Shown here one piece after another: positions 11,376-21,508 of a stretch of 64,000 bases of DNA. The notes below the pieces were generated by a model, which saw only the letters and a list, made by a program, of their open reading frames with translations, searched no databases and was not told the DNA's origin. The position numbers and the translations under genes were made by a program. Each line of letters starts with the position of its first letter. Within the stretch, counting starts at the first letter, position 1. Source of the DNA: Gnomoniopsis sp. IMI 355080 (taxonomy: Eukaryota > Ascomycota > Sordariomycetes > Diaporthales > Gnomoniaceae); assembly GCA_027946555.1 (NCBI GenBank), contig JAPEVC010000129.1:1-64000 (forward strand). Reading direction: 5' to 3'.

Positions 11376-11878
11376 GGCTATTTAGTAAGTCTCATAACAG
11401 GAAGGATTGAGGAAAATACGTCGAATGAGCGAGCGTAGGTTGCCAAATGGATGATATTCAGGTAAGACAGATATCGGTTAGACAGGCAACTTATCAGCCG
11501 AAGCCAAACGAATTGTCCGAGATCGGGATTAGCAATAGTCTTACAGGTTTGTACAGAGCACGATTTGCCAATAGCAGAAACCTGTTTGTGATACTTCCTG
11601 TACGTAGCAGAGTCTGGCCATTGACCATGTGAAACATATTTACCACTTCATCGGTATTCCACCGCCAAGAGTGACTATTGTCAGTTCATACGAACCACCA
11701 TCTCCCAAGACATTCTGACATTTCACTATCAGAGGTGACGACAAGCTTGCCTGTGTTCTCATATTGATACATCAAATGCATTAAGTATTATGGCGGCTAC
11801 TGCATATAGGCCTATGTGCGAGTGCGCCCCCCCCCCTTTTTTTTTCCTTTTGCGGAGTACACGACAAGCCAACCATCC
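11376..11878. other. intergenic, nothing recognised
   Basis: This is the promoter side of the DUF1989 gene and the 3' flank of the secreted-protein gene. It includes a C10-T9 homopolymer junction at about 11827-11845. No gene was seen. Confidence 0.5.
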
Positions 11879-12502
11879 TTAGATAAACACACGCTTAACC
11901 TCGACAGCCTCACAAGTGGGATTGATCGGTTCGCCCTCCGTAACCCACGCCAAGACATGGTAATAGTACCCTCCATTGTACGTATAGCAAGCATACCACT
12001 GGTACAGCGGTACTGGCGTCACCGCAGTGGGCACCTCGCCCGCCGTGAAGCACGCCTCGTCGTAAATGGACGAGTAGATAAACAGCCTGTCCTCACAGTC
12101 GAACCCAACCTGGAAAGCATAACTCTCGGCGGGCTCGAACTCGGGCGCCACCACGTTGCTCGTCAGGCTGGGCGAGAACACGAGCCCCTCGGACACGTTG
12201 AAGCCGGACCCTTGGAGCAGCCAGGTCAGGATGCCCGTGTCGAACTCTTGGTCACTCGAGTCTGCCGAGGTGGTGATGTTGAGGTTGTAGGTGTTGGAGT
12301 CATCCGGGGTGCCATCTGTGCCGGCCAAGCATAATTCTTCAATGGCTGCACCTGCGTGGCAAGACGCGAGGAATTGGCCATTGATGGTAGAGTTGGCTTT
12401 GGATATGAGTTTGAGGGTGAAGGGCTCCGAGGTGTCGTACTCTTGCGCAGAGGCTAGCGAGGCCACGGCGGCGAGGAGAGTGGGGACCGTGACTTTCCAC
12501 AT
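11879..12502 (-). CDS. small secreted protein, DUF7907-like
   Basis: A single-exon gene of 207 aa. The N terminus is a clear signal peptide (hydrophobic VPTLLAAVASLASA, predicted cleavage after ASA-Q near residue 20). The mature part starts with a segment of the type FTLKLISKANSTINGQFL, then CHAGAAIEELCL, and ends with NPTCEAVEVKRVF. That organisation matches a fungal-specific group of small extracellular proteins I know as DUF7907, whose function is unknown. N-glycosylation sequons are present (for example NST and NIT), and several cysteines could form disulfides. The frame upstream of 12502 is open, but the signal peptide marks ATG 12502 as the start. A TATA-like element lies 116 bp upstream. 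Confidence 0.8.
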   Translation of the reverse strand: MWKVTVPTLLAAVASLASAQEYDTSEPFTLKLISKANSTINGQFLASCHAGAAIEELCLAGTDGTPDDSNTYNLNITTSADSSDQEFDTGILTWLLQGSGFNVSEGLVFSPSLTSNVVAPEFEPAESYAFQVGFDCEDRLFIYSSIYDEACFTAGEVPTAVTPVPLYQWYACYTYNGGYYYHVLAWVTEGEPINPTCEAVEVKRVFI

Positions 12503-14166
12503 TGTCTTTTCTTTTTTCTTTTGATAGAAGATGTGTGGTATAGCAGCGAGAAGATGCGTGAGCGGCGTGGAGTGAGGGGGGAACACTGGTGGGAAAATGG
12601 GTGGGTATGTAGTTGCTCTTATATTTGACAAGGCAGCTGCGCTGATCCGGAGCGTCAATAGGAAGTGGAGTTTGTCGATCTGATGATCCTTGGGTGAGGG
12701 ATCGTCGGCCAGGAGATTGAGGCTGGGGACGCACGGGGAAATGTATACCAAGGAACCTGGAAGATCAGAGTCACGATCTTTCTGCCCTTCCTCGCTTCGT
12801 ACATAGCACAACTCGCCACGTTTCTCTTGCTATTTGCTCTCGCTCAAGAACCAAGGCTGAAGCAATATAAGCATGTAACGTAGTGGGACCCATGGCTGTC
12901 AAGCGCGGGTCAATTGGTCAGGTTTCGCCGCCCTAGCTGTTCGAGCTTTGACATTTACTACATAGTATCAAAGTAGTGCTCTTCCAGCCGTTCCTTCTAG
13001 TTAGCAGTGGCTGGCTGAAGGGCGAGCGAGATATGGGCAACCAGCGGAAGGGACCAAAAAAAATCAAACAAAGGATTTGACCCACCGGCTCGGCTCAGGA
13101 TGGATGGTTGCATATGCGGAGACGAGACAGCATGTTATGCCTGTCTGCCTCTACAGTATGACAATGGACAGGCGTCACAAGCATGTTCCGTATCTCGTAT
13201 TCTGTCGGCCTTAGTATAGCCTAAAGATGCAATGGGAACGCTCACACGCCCATGGGCGCGACCTCTGCAACCCCTTGACTGCCAGCATACTGCCATGGGC
13301 TAGTTGGCGGGGTTTGGTGGATGTCTCCGTAGTGTGCTCTAGCTTCGACAGATGGGTGGGCCCGGAAAAGGAATGTCGAGCTGGTGACATCGCAGGAATC
13401 ATACACGTCGCAATCTGGGCAAAATGTGTATATACTGTCCCTGGCATAACTAATCTCCGAATGCTTTGCGACACTACATAATGTGTGTGCCTCATTCACT
13501 GCATTTGTTGGATCCCTTGCGTTGTGCTCTGTGGGATCGTTTTCGCGTGTCTCGCACATCTTCGTCATGTGTGGTTTTAGTTCCGCGACTGAAGTCAACC
13601 CTGCGCTGTAAGCGCGTTGGCACTAATAAGCTTGGAAAGTAAGCTTGATTTAGGTGTCGTTGAATGCCGGACCTGACGTCCGTGTCTTAGATCCAGAAAC
13701 GCCCATGAGCCAGGCCGTCGCAGACAGAGACAGAATTAAACATCACTGCCCGAGACAATTTCGCTGTTTAAATGGCAGTCGGATCTACCCGGAACCTCCA
13801 ATAGGCCTGCCGCTACGCTGTTTTTATATGTGGACTGTCGTTATATTCATTACGATCCCATTCATGCGGTCTGCGCATGCCGTCATGTGGTCCCTCCATC
13901 ATCAGATTCGTCCAATATGCATTAGAAAGTTTTCCTCCCTGACTGACACATCCAGTAGCTTGTTTAAGAAGCACTAGAGGAAGAGCAATTTAAAGTTGAT
14001 TCTCTCATTCAAGCTTCACCCAGCCATGGCGTCGTCCGGTACGGCCGTTGTATCCTTTCGAGTGCCCTCGATATGTGTATCCCTGAAACGCCAGACGGGA
14101 TGTCTCTCCCCCGTCACATGCAAAGGAAATTAAGAAAAGCGTTGTACAAGAAAATCCAAACGGTAA
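12503..14166. other. intergenic, promoter of the secreted-protein gene; otherwise nothing
   Basis: No second gene was recognised. The left end holds the promoter of the secreted protein. The right end is the 3' flank of the b561-like gene. Confidence 0.5.
12618..12623 (-). promoter_or_regulatory. TATA-like box of the DUF7907-like gene
   Basis: On the minus strand the sequence reads AAATATAAGA, 116 bp upstream of the ATG. The distance suits a TATA box followed by an ~85-nt 5' UTR. This is position and motif only, with no transcript evidence. Confidence 0.4.
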
Positions 14167-16905
14167 TCACGTAAAATCCACCGTACCGCTCGCCGCCGGC
14201 CTCTCATTCCTCCTTTCCAATCTGCGCCGGCGCCTCCGGTCTGCAGCGGATGCTGTCGCACTGGCTGCCTCACTGGGACCAGGTACACCGGGTGTGCCAA
14301 CAGGACTCAACCCGCTCCATGTCCCGTGGCTTGCTAGAGTTGAGACTGTCGCCCCGGCCCCGGGTTGCGTGCCGGATGGTCCTGGTACGGGAGGCGGCCC
14401 CGAATAGTATGCTGAGTCCTTTGGCCTCTTCCCTCCTGCAAAGGATGGTTGAGGTGGTGATAGGGGCGCGACCACACTTTCGGCTCCCTCTTCTGCTGCT
14501 CGCCGGCGGCTTGCGTCGCGACGGTATCTCGACCGGGACCCTGATCCAATTTCGCTGCCCGAGATGCTGCTAGCCGAGTCGGCACGTCGCCTCCGGTCTC
14601 GTCGAGCTGCCATAGCCTCCTCCTCGGTAAGTCGACGGAGAGTTACGTTGCGATCCTTGTCGTCATGGACCTTGACCTTGACGCTCACGGGTGGCGTTCT
14701 GCCACGGGAGGCACCCCGCTCTTCCTCTACTCTCCTCTGAGCCTCCTGCTCTGCAGCAAGCATACCAGCTGAGGAGGCAGCGGCGGCCATAGCAGCCTCC
14801 CCTGCTCTTCGACGGCTCTCAGACCTCCGCCTGTCTCCTTGCGAGACGTATGACTCGCTCTCCGATGACCTTGCCAGTATGCCTCGGGGGTCATCTGGTA
14901 TCACAGGCATCGCCGCCGGTTCAATAAAACTGTGTCTCGATTGTGTCCGAGCATTGTCTGCTGGCACTGGAATACTCGGAGGGGGCGTAGGAGCCACAGC
15001 GGTGTGTGCTGTATACTGCCCTACCGGCGGAGGAACAGGGCCAGAGGGCGGTGGCTGATACTGCTGATAGTTTCTGTCGGACAAATCAGGTCGGGGCGCA
15101 TCGTATCCTGATAACGGTCGTGGCTCAATAAGCGACGATTCTTCTTCCGTCATCATAGTGGCCTCTGTTCCTGCCCTAATTGGCGCCGCTGGCCGCAGTG
15201 ATTGACGGCGAGAATGTCTGCGTGGAGGAGTGTTGTGTCCGTATCCATCACCAGTGTACCTGGGTTCATGGTGTCCCGCCCGTCTCTCGTCTTCCTCGAT
15301 CCGCAGGCGTTCCTCCTCCTCTCTCAAGCGATCGTCTTTCTTGTTGTCCTTTCGATCCTTCATTTTCTTGGCGAACCAACCAAGCCCAAGGCCCGCCAGA
15401 AGACCTTTCTCAGCAGCGCCCTTGCTGTGGCGGGGTTCGCTATCGCGTCTCGACGGACTAACGTAGGAAGAGTAGTCCGAGTCCAAAGTGCTGTCAACTA
15501 TCGAATCGCCACGGCGATGAGAACGTTGCGGAGTCATTGGTCTCGTGGGCCTCGACCCTGAGGGCCGCCTTTCGGCTGCGCTGATAGCTGCGGCCATGGC
15601 CGACGGTCCGCCTGGGCCTGGAAGAAGAGGTGATCTTCGTCCATCTCTACGATATTCTTCACTCTCATCGCTGTAGTCAGTGACGACTGTGCCACCCCGT
15701 CGTCTGCTGGACCTCGAGTGGCGTCTTCTGCTGGGGGTGTCTGTAGCGATGGCCGAGTACTCCTCATCCTCCACCCGATTTCTCCTGCCTGTCATGCGAG
15801 AAATGAGAGCACCCGCACCAAGTCCAGCACCGAGTCCAAGGAACCTATCCATAAAACCGCCGCCGCTGCCGCTGCTGCTCTGCTTCGGTTTCTCACTATA
15901 GCGGTCGGTGTGCTTCTCCTCGATGTAGCTTTGGCGTCGAGATGGAATTACCTCGGGCGCACGACTACGACTTCGAATGCGTGAGGCACGCGATCGACTG
16001 CGACTCCTTTCTCGACTGGAGGCCCTATCCTTCTTTCGTCCACGCATTAACGCCCATAGACCACCTGCGGCTGCGGCCGGACCAAGCCAACGGGATGATG
16101 CTCCGCTAGTACGCTCGGTTCGCTCAGTCTGGGTGACCTCGGATCTTCCATCGCGGTCACGGATAATGTAGTCAGGACGATCCCAGGCTCGGTAGTCGAA
16201 GAAGAAGTACATGAGCAGGAGAAAGGCCATCCAAAGTGCATAGAGAATGAAGAGATATTTCGGAGAGCCGTACAAGGCAAGCCCCATAGGCACCTGGGCG
16301 ATTCCCAGCAGAGCGATGGTTCTCCCAAACCACTGGTGCAGCATGACTCGCAGTGAGCGACCTCTGATGTTCTTGATGATCCATCCGCCGAAAATCTGTA
16401 TGAGTATAAGAGTGTAGATAGCCACACCGATGCCATGGTGAGGGTTGGTCAGGCTCCGTTCCGGACCAACGGCAAACCAGCCAAGTATAAAGACAGCGGT
16501 CGTCAAGAGGACGGCGAGGATCTGGAGATATGCATGAAATCGAATTGCATATCCTGGTCGTCGGGTGTAGAAGCGGGCGTAGAAGACTGCTGCGGGGATG
16601 ATGAACAGGAAGACAATGGCTCCTATTATGCCGTGTGCCTTGATGAGTGAGTGGTACTGTGGGAGGGTTGAGAAGCGATTGGCCATGCCTAGGAGGTAAA
16701 GCCAGTATGTTAGCAACTGTAGGGCTAGAGGGGCAGATGCATTCTTAGGCATACCATTGTACTGCGTGGTCTCCAGGTTGAGGCCCACGAGGTTAGGCAA
16801 GAGGAAGTCGTTTTTTGAAAAGTCCCATGTGCCATCGCCGACCGTCATGGTATCAGAGTCGTAAGTCGCAGTGCCCGGGGCGGACATGTCGTCCAGCGGC
16901 GCCAT
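14167..16905 (-). CDS. cytochrome b561-like membrane protein with long Arg/Ser-rich tail
   Basis: Model: complement(14167..16688, 16755..16905), 890 aa. The 66-nt intron (donor GTATGC, branch GCTAAC, acceptor TAG) is in frame. Splicing joins YN to GMANRF and restores the usual spacing. Residues ~60-235 form about five membrane helices with four histidines at 69 (KAHG), 102 (RFHAY), 135 (PHHG) and 168 (LHQWFG). These are the expected haem ligands of the b561/FRRS1-like fold, so transmembrane electron transfer is possible. From residue ~240 the protein is a ~650-residue basic, Ser/Arg/Pro-rich, probably disordered tail. It contains three Gly/Ala-rich hydrophobic elements, each followed by a basic cluster. 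Homologues are annotated only as fungal integral membrane proteins. No DOMON domain or signal peptide is present. Confidence 0.85.
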   Translation of the reverse strand: MAPLDDMSAPGTATYDSDTMTVGDGTWDFSKNDFLLPNLVGLNLETTQYNGMPKNASAPLALQLLTYWLYLLGMANRFSTLPQYHSLIKAHGIIGAIVFLFIIPAAVFYARFYTRRPGYAIRFHAYLQILAVLLTTAVFILGWFAVGPERSLTNPHHGIGVAIYTLILIQIFGGWIIKNIRGRSLRVMLHQWFGRTIALLGIAQVPMGLALYGSPKYLFILYALWMAFLLLMYFFFDYRAWDRPDYIIRDRDGRSEVTQTERTERTSGASSRWLGPAAAAGGLWALMRGRKKDRASSRERSRSRSRASRIRSRSRAPEVIPSRRQSYIEEKHTDRYSEKPKQSSSGSGGGFMDRFLGLGAGLGAGALISRMTGRRNRVEDEEYSAIATDTPSRRRHSRSSRRRGGTVVTDYSDESEEYRRDGRRSPLLPGPGGPSAMAAAISAAERRPSGSRPTRPMTPQRSHRRGDSIVDSTLDSDYSSYVSPSRRDSEPRHSKGAAEKGLLAGLGLGWFAKKMKDRKDNKKDDRLREEEERLRIEEDERRAGHHEPRYTGDGYGHNTPPRRHSRRQSLRPAAPIRAGTEATMMTEEESSLIEPRPLSGYDAPRPDLSDRNYQQYQPPPSGPVPPPVGQYTAHTAVAPTPPPSIPVPADNARTQSRHSFIEPAAMPVIPDDPRGILARSSESESYVSQGDRRRSESRRRAGEAAMAAAASSAGMLAAEQEAQRRVEEERGASRGRTPPVSVKVKVHDDKDRNVTLRRLTEEEAMAARRDRRRRADSASSISGSEIGSGSRSRYRRDASRRRAAEEGAESVVAPLSPPQPSFAGGKRPKDSAYYSGPPPVPGPSGTQPGAGATVSTLASHGTWSGLSPVGTPGVPGPSEAASATASAADRRRRRRLERRNERPAASGTVDFT

Positions 16906-17944
16906 GATGGCGGCTCGCCGACGGTGGCTCCCGTCTTGGGCTCAGCAATGTCGAGTGAGTCAGTGCCGACGTCAACAGGTGTGTGTGGTCGAGAGAACCG
17001 CTCAATAAGAAGGGTGTAAGTGGACGGGCGGCTGGACAGGAGATCTTTATCGTTGATAAGACTGGAATGCAATGCCGGTGGGATTAGGACCCTTTGGAAA
17101 CTTTTGGAATCTCTGGAATCTTAGGAAGGCAGATCAAGTTTGCCAGCGTAGAGAACAAAAAAGAGGATCTCAGTGGCAGGAAAGTCTAGGTTCCTATGGC
17201 AACTCAGGTTGCAGTCTTAGGTGCCACGAGTATGTCGGCGCTAAGGTTTTAATCAGTTGCAGTGCAGATTAGAGCCTGTGGTTGTGTGCTTGAGGCGGGG
17301 TAGCTCCGTTTGCGTGGACCTTCAGTCAGAACACCGAGAACAATGTTTAGTCGCAGAAGTTGGATGGAGATTTTGTCAACAACGACCGAGAAAAAAGTGA
17401 AGAAATAAAGTTGGCACGCAGGATATGCTGCAGGTCCCTTCGCTCCAGTGAGCTCAACTTCTGGAAGGAGGTGGTCGGTGGCTGGTAATTATGGATCCCT
17501 GTTGTTGACGTCTGGATTTGGCAGGGGCGGACGTGCATCGTCCCGTCCTACCCCAGTAGGTACTATGGTACCCAGCAACCATAATCCACACTAAGTGGTC
17601 GTGCCCCTGATGCCTGCCGGTCTCTGCCCCGCGAGACAGGGATAGACTGCTGACAAGCGAGCGTGGCGGATTGGCTGCCCTGCGCCTTGTTTGAGTCTGG
17701 ATTGTCTCCGTCATTGGAATTTATTTCTCCATGAGCCTCATTGAAGACATCCCGCCCGTGTCTCTTTGCTCGCCGGCGCCGAGCACTTTCTTTTTGACGC
17801 CGCGAGTGCATCTCCTCGATAATGGGTCATTCGTTCTCAGCCATGCAACCAGGTTGTTTGTGAGGGAGCCGCGGCGCAAGAAAAGAAGAAAGACAGAATT
17901 TTGCATAGCGCAACACTGACACATACAAACACACACACGCCGCC
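16906..17944. other. divergent intergenic region between the b561-like gene and tafazzin
   Basis: This shared upstream region serves two genes pointing away from each other. No additional gene was seen. CACACA repeats (17924-17938) lie just before the tafazzin start. Confidence 0.5.
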
Positions 17945-19375
17945 ATGACCGTGATTGCACATGGCCAGTATCCGCAACGCCGGCCCAACGGCCTGTGGCG
18001 CGGTTCCTCAGCCATGACTCTAGGACTCACGACGACCGCCTCAAAGGTCTTTTTGAACGCCTTCAATAGTCTCGAGACAATCGGGTTGGACAACTTTCTC
18101 AAACTCGTTGAAGAGCGCAACGATCCTTTTGAGAGGCAGAGAGGCCTCATCACAGGTTCGGAAAACCCCGCCAGCTCTCGTCCGAATCTTGTCTCCTCTC
18201 ATTCTAACTCACTCCATTCACAGTTAGTAATCATATTTCAGTGTAAGAATGCAAGCACTCCAGCAGACCAACCTCCAAAACTCACGCATGCCCTTTCTAG
18301 AGTGGACGATCCCCTCATCTGGGGCGTCCTTCCACTTGGCCTCGCCTTTCAGCCATGGAACTTACGCTGGAGCCTTGGTGCTCACGATATTTGCTTCAAG
18401 AACAAGCTTCTATCCACCTACTTCACCCTCGGCCAGGTTCTCCCCGCCCACCGCAAAATGCACTCGCCCCACGCAGGCCCCTTTCAGCCTGTCATGACCC
18501 AAGCAATCCGATTACTTTCCGCCTATCCCTTTAAGACCCTTCCGGACCACGTCAACGTTGCGCCCACACCAAAGACGGTCACCGTGCAGTCACTTATCGA
18601 AAACCTGCGCGACCCTTTCACAGACGGCGGCCTGACATATTCCACTACGGGTAAGGATGTGCACACCGCGCCTTCGGCGTACCTCTCAAATCGCCACGCT
18701 TGGGTACATGTTTTCCCCGAAGGATTGGTGCACCAGCACCCGCAGAGACAGATGCGCTATTTCAAATGGGGGGTCGCACGCATGATCTTGGAAGCGGAGC
18801 CCATGCCTGACTTAGTGCCCATGTTCATTGATGGCACAATCGACGTCATGAATGAAAACCGAGGATGGCCGAGAGCTATGCCACGGGCGGGCAACAACGT
18901 GCGAGTAGCGTTCGGGGATAAGGTGGATATGGAGAGCACCTTTGGGGATTTGCGACGGCGATGGAAGCGGCTGGTGCGCAAGGCTGTGGAGGAACGGGAA
19001 GCCGAGATTGCGGTTGTCGAACGGCAGATCGCAGAAGCCACGGCGGTGAGTGAAAAAACAGCTGCATCGGACAGGCAGGCCGGGCGGCACGGAATCGTCT
19101 CCACAAAACAAGCACTGCCCGCAGGGCTGAAAAAGCCCGACGTGCTCCGGATCGGCGAGCTACCAGAAGAACTCAAGCACAATAAGGAGGCTGTGGAGAT
19201 ACGAATCGAGGTCACGCGGCGGGTAAGGGATGAGGTCTTGAAGTTGAGAAAGAGTCTGGGATATCCGGATGAGGATCCTGCTTGGAAATTCGGGCTGGCC
19301 GAGACGTGGGCCAGAGATCCGAAAGAGACGAAAAAGAGCCCTGTGGACGGAAGCATGGAGAAGCCCAGCACATAG
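17945..19375 (+). CDS. TAZ1: tafazzin (monolysocardiolipin transacylase) homologue
   Basis: Model: join(17945..18155, 18224..18242, 18301..19375), 434 aa. Tafazzin remodels cardiolipin acyl chains in mitochondrial membranes. The N-terminal segment ERQRGLIT continues after splicing into VSNHISVVDDPLIWG, which contains the HX4D acyltransferase motif (His74, Asp79). The glycerophosphate-binding-type motif FPEG is at 215-218, and PMFIDGTIDVM follows. Intron 1 (68 nt, donor GTTCGG, branch CTAAC) and intron 2 (58 nt, donor GTAAGA) flank a 19-nt exon that encodes SNHIS including the catalytic His. Unspliced, the frame stays open but loses the motif, so splicing is required for activity. A basic C-terminal extension (~100 residues beyond the core) is longer than in yeast. 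The gene is divergent from the b561-like gene. Confidence 0.92.
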   Translation: MTVIAHGQYPQRRPNGLWRGSSAMTLGLTTTASKVFLNAFNSLETIGLDNFLKLVEERNDPFERQRGLITGSENPASSRPNLVSSHSNSLHSQLVIIFQCKNASTPADQPPKLTHALSRVDDPLIWGVLPLGLAFQPWNLRWSLGAHDICFKNKLLSTYFTLGQVLPAHRKMHSPHAGPFQPVMTQAIRLLSAYPFKTLPDHVNVAPTPKTVTVQSLIENLRDPFTDGGLTYSTTGKDVHTAPSAYLSNRHAWVHVFPEGLVHQHPQRQMRYFKWGVARMILEAEPMPDLVPMFIDGTIDVMNENRGWPRAMPRAGNNVRVAFGDKVDMESTFGDLRRRWKRLVRKAVEEREAEIAVVERQIAEATAVSEKTAASDRQAGRHGIVSTKQALPAGLKKPDVLRIGELPEELKHNKEAVEIRIEVTRRVRDEVLKLRKSLGYPDEDPAWKFGLAETWARDPKETKKSPVDGSMEKPST

Positions 19376-19524
19376 ATCGCGTTGTATTATGTATATAAAG
19401 CTTGTATTCTGTGGTACAAAGAATAGATGTAGCAATCACTAGATCCGGCGGCCCTCGTCGCCGCCATATGTCTTTCCGATGTTACCGCGCGACCACGGCC
19501 ATGCGGGCTGTGACTCGTTTACCA

Positions 19525-20706
19525 TCACCACCCACCAAAACCCAACCCCAGCTGGACGCCAACAACCACAAGGCCAGTAAGAGCCAGTGTGCGCACAAAG
19601 CAGACAAGATTCTTGTTGTTGGTCAGCTGCTGCCCCGAAAACCTGGGAATCAACAAACGTGGCGCCGCCATCGTCGCGCCCGCGCCCGCAGAGCTCGTGG
19701 TGAATACCGTGGTACTGCCCACCGTCGTCTGGCGCGTCGTCGAGGCCTCGGTGACAGTGCTCACCACGGGTCTCGTGGTGATGGGGACGGTCTGATTGGC
19801 ACCACTGCTCGTCTCGTTGGCGCCGCGGGTAGAAGAAATTGTTTGGCCTGAGTAGACTTTGGGGGAAAATATCTTGTTAGAGAAAGGGAGGGCTATGCTG
19901 CCGTTTTTTGGCAACTTGGAGAAAGTTGATGGGACGAAGTCAAAGGTTGGGAGACCAAGATACGGATATTATTTCTTTCTATTTTTGCCGGGGGGGGGGC
20001 GACTTACTGGTGGACGATCCGAGAGTAGTCTCTATAGTGCTACCGTTCGAGGTGACCGTGGAGATCACGGGAATGGTCGTCGTTGGCTCCGCCGACGAGG
20101 TAGAAGAACTCATCGAGGTGGTTCCAGACGAGGGGCTTGTGGTTGTTGTACCTGCGGCGGCAGAGGAGAAGAGCGCAATGGCAGCGAGAGCGGTGCCCGA
20201 CGCGGAGGCCTGCGCCGACTGGCAATATTGCAGGCCGTACTGGTAGACTTGGTCGATGTCTGTCCCCGACGGACAAGACTCCATGGAGCAGTCAGTGACG
20301 CCGTAGGCGAACTCGGGCTTGGAACAGAGGCAGTCCGGGGCGGGACTGCCGTTGTTGATGTTGGGACAGCCGTAGGCGGGGCCTTCGGTGAGCATGTTCT
20401 GGAGGCATGTTCGCTTTTGTGGGGGAAAGAGATAAGTCAGCTCAAGGGCACAAAATAATATGTGGTAGCCAGGAGAATTGTTTCGGGGCCAACCACTCGT
20501 GAAAGTGATGGACACGGTATCATGCTTGGCGTCCTTCTTCTGGTACTCCGCCTCGTCTTCAAGATGCGGACTTTGTGAGCCGGGCTGACGAGCCCCAGGA
20601 TGATGTGGGAATTTATATAACTTACCTCACACGCTGGTAGGCTGTTGATATCCTGGGCAAAGATGCTCGTAAAGAAAGCGGCGAGAGGATACAGGAAAGC
20701 CTTCAT
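19525..20706 (-). CDS. CFEM-domain secreted or surface protein
   Basis: Model: complement(19525..19847, 20008..20413, 20626..20706), 269 aa. A signal peptide (MKAFLYPLAAFFTSIFAQ) is followed by a CFEM domain with all eight cysteines (Cys26, 30, 43, 55, 57, 69, 74, 91) and the aspartate before the CxC pair (APDCLC). CFEM proteins act in haem/iron capture, the cell wall or host interaction. After the domain come ~150 Ser/Thr-rich residues and a hydrophobic C terminus that could be a GPI signal, though no classical end is clear. The first intron falls inside the domain and is long (212 nt, donor GTAAGT). The second (160 nt) has an in-frame alternative acceptor 9 nt upstream, at 19857. The exon-exon junction at PACE/RTC restores normal CFEM cysteine spacing. 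The C-terminal exon is the least certain part. Confidence 0.82.
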
Positions 20707-21508
20707 TTTGACGATGAGGTTGTGATGATATTACGATTATTAGATCTGTAACAATGATACTGAGTTCAAGCCTTGCTATCTTGTTTGGAATACCCAAGAT
20801 GGACAGGAAGCAGATAAACAGGAACATCCAGGGACCCCGATTTTTTCTCTGCCTTCGTCGTGATCACCTGAATATCTAAAAAGAGTGACGTGAACGACCT
20901 AGAGCTGAACAGTAGCCCACAACTTGTACAAATTATTATTGGGCTTTGTGAAATGTCACTGCGGACGGTCGCGCGGTCGTCTAAATAGCGCCGTACTAAA
21001 CCTATAGACAGCGGGGAGCTTTGACATCACGATATCTATACCTATTGTAGTATGATTGTATGTCACTGATCTCAAAGGCGACGTAAGACACGGATTGTGG
21101 GTCATCTACGTCGATTTTCTAGATCCCAGAAAGGTAGACCGTTTTGTCAGGTAGGCCAGTGCCACCAAGAAGTCATTCTGAGACAATCGATATAGTCCAA
21201 GACACGAAAGTCGACCGCGACTGTTTTTCCCTCTCTTCGAAACCAACATGGCAGTGTGGTTTGCAAAGGGAAAAAAGACAATTCCCCTTATACAATTACA
21301 AGTACTAAGACAAAACGCGCGGAGCCAACCGACCTTTTCAGCATTGATGCTCCCAGCGCACCGTACACCCGACGCTCCTGTTGTCAAAATCCCCCAACCG
21401 AAAACTCCTCGCAAATAACAGCCCATGATAATACACACCATTCGGTCTCTGTTTTTCCAAAGAGGATATAGTATAATTTTTCCACTCCAATCCACCATCG
21501 CAGTCTGG
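20707..21508. other. intergenic, nothing recognised
   Basis: This is the promoter of the CFEM gene and the 3' flank of the Zn2Cys6 gene, both on the minus strand. No gene was seen. Confidence 0.5.

Noticed and set aside
19402..20458. Long plus-strand frames opposite the CFEM gene
   Set aside because: They are shadows of the minus-strand CFEM exons, which have signal peptide, eight-cysteine pattern and splice sites.
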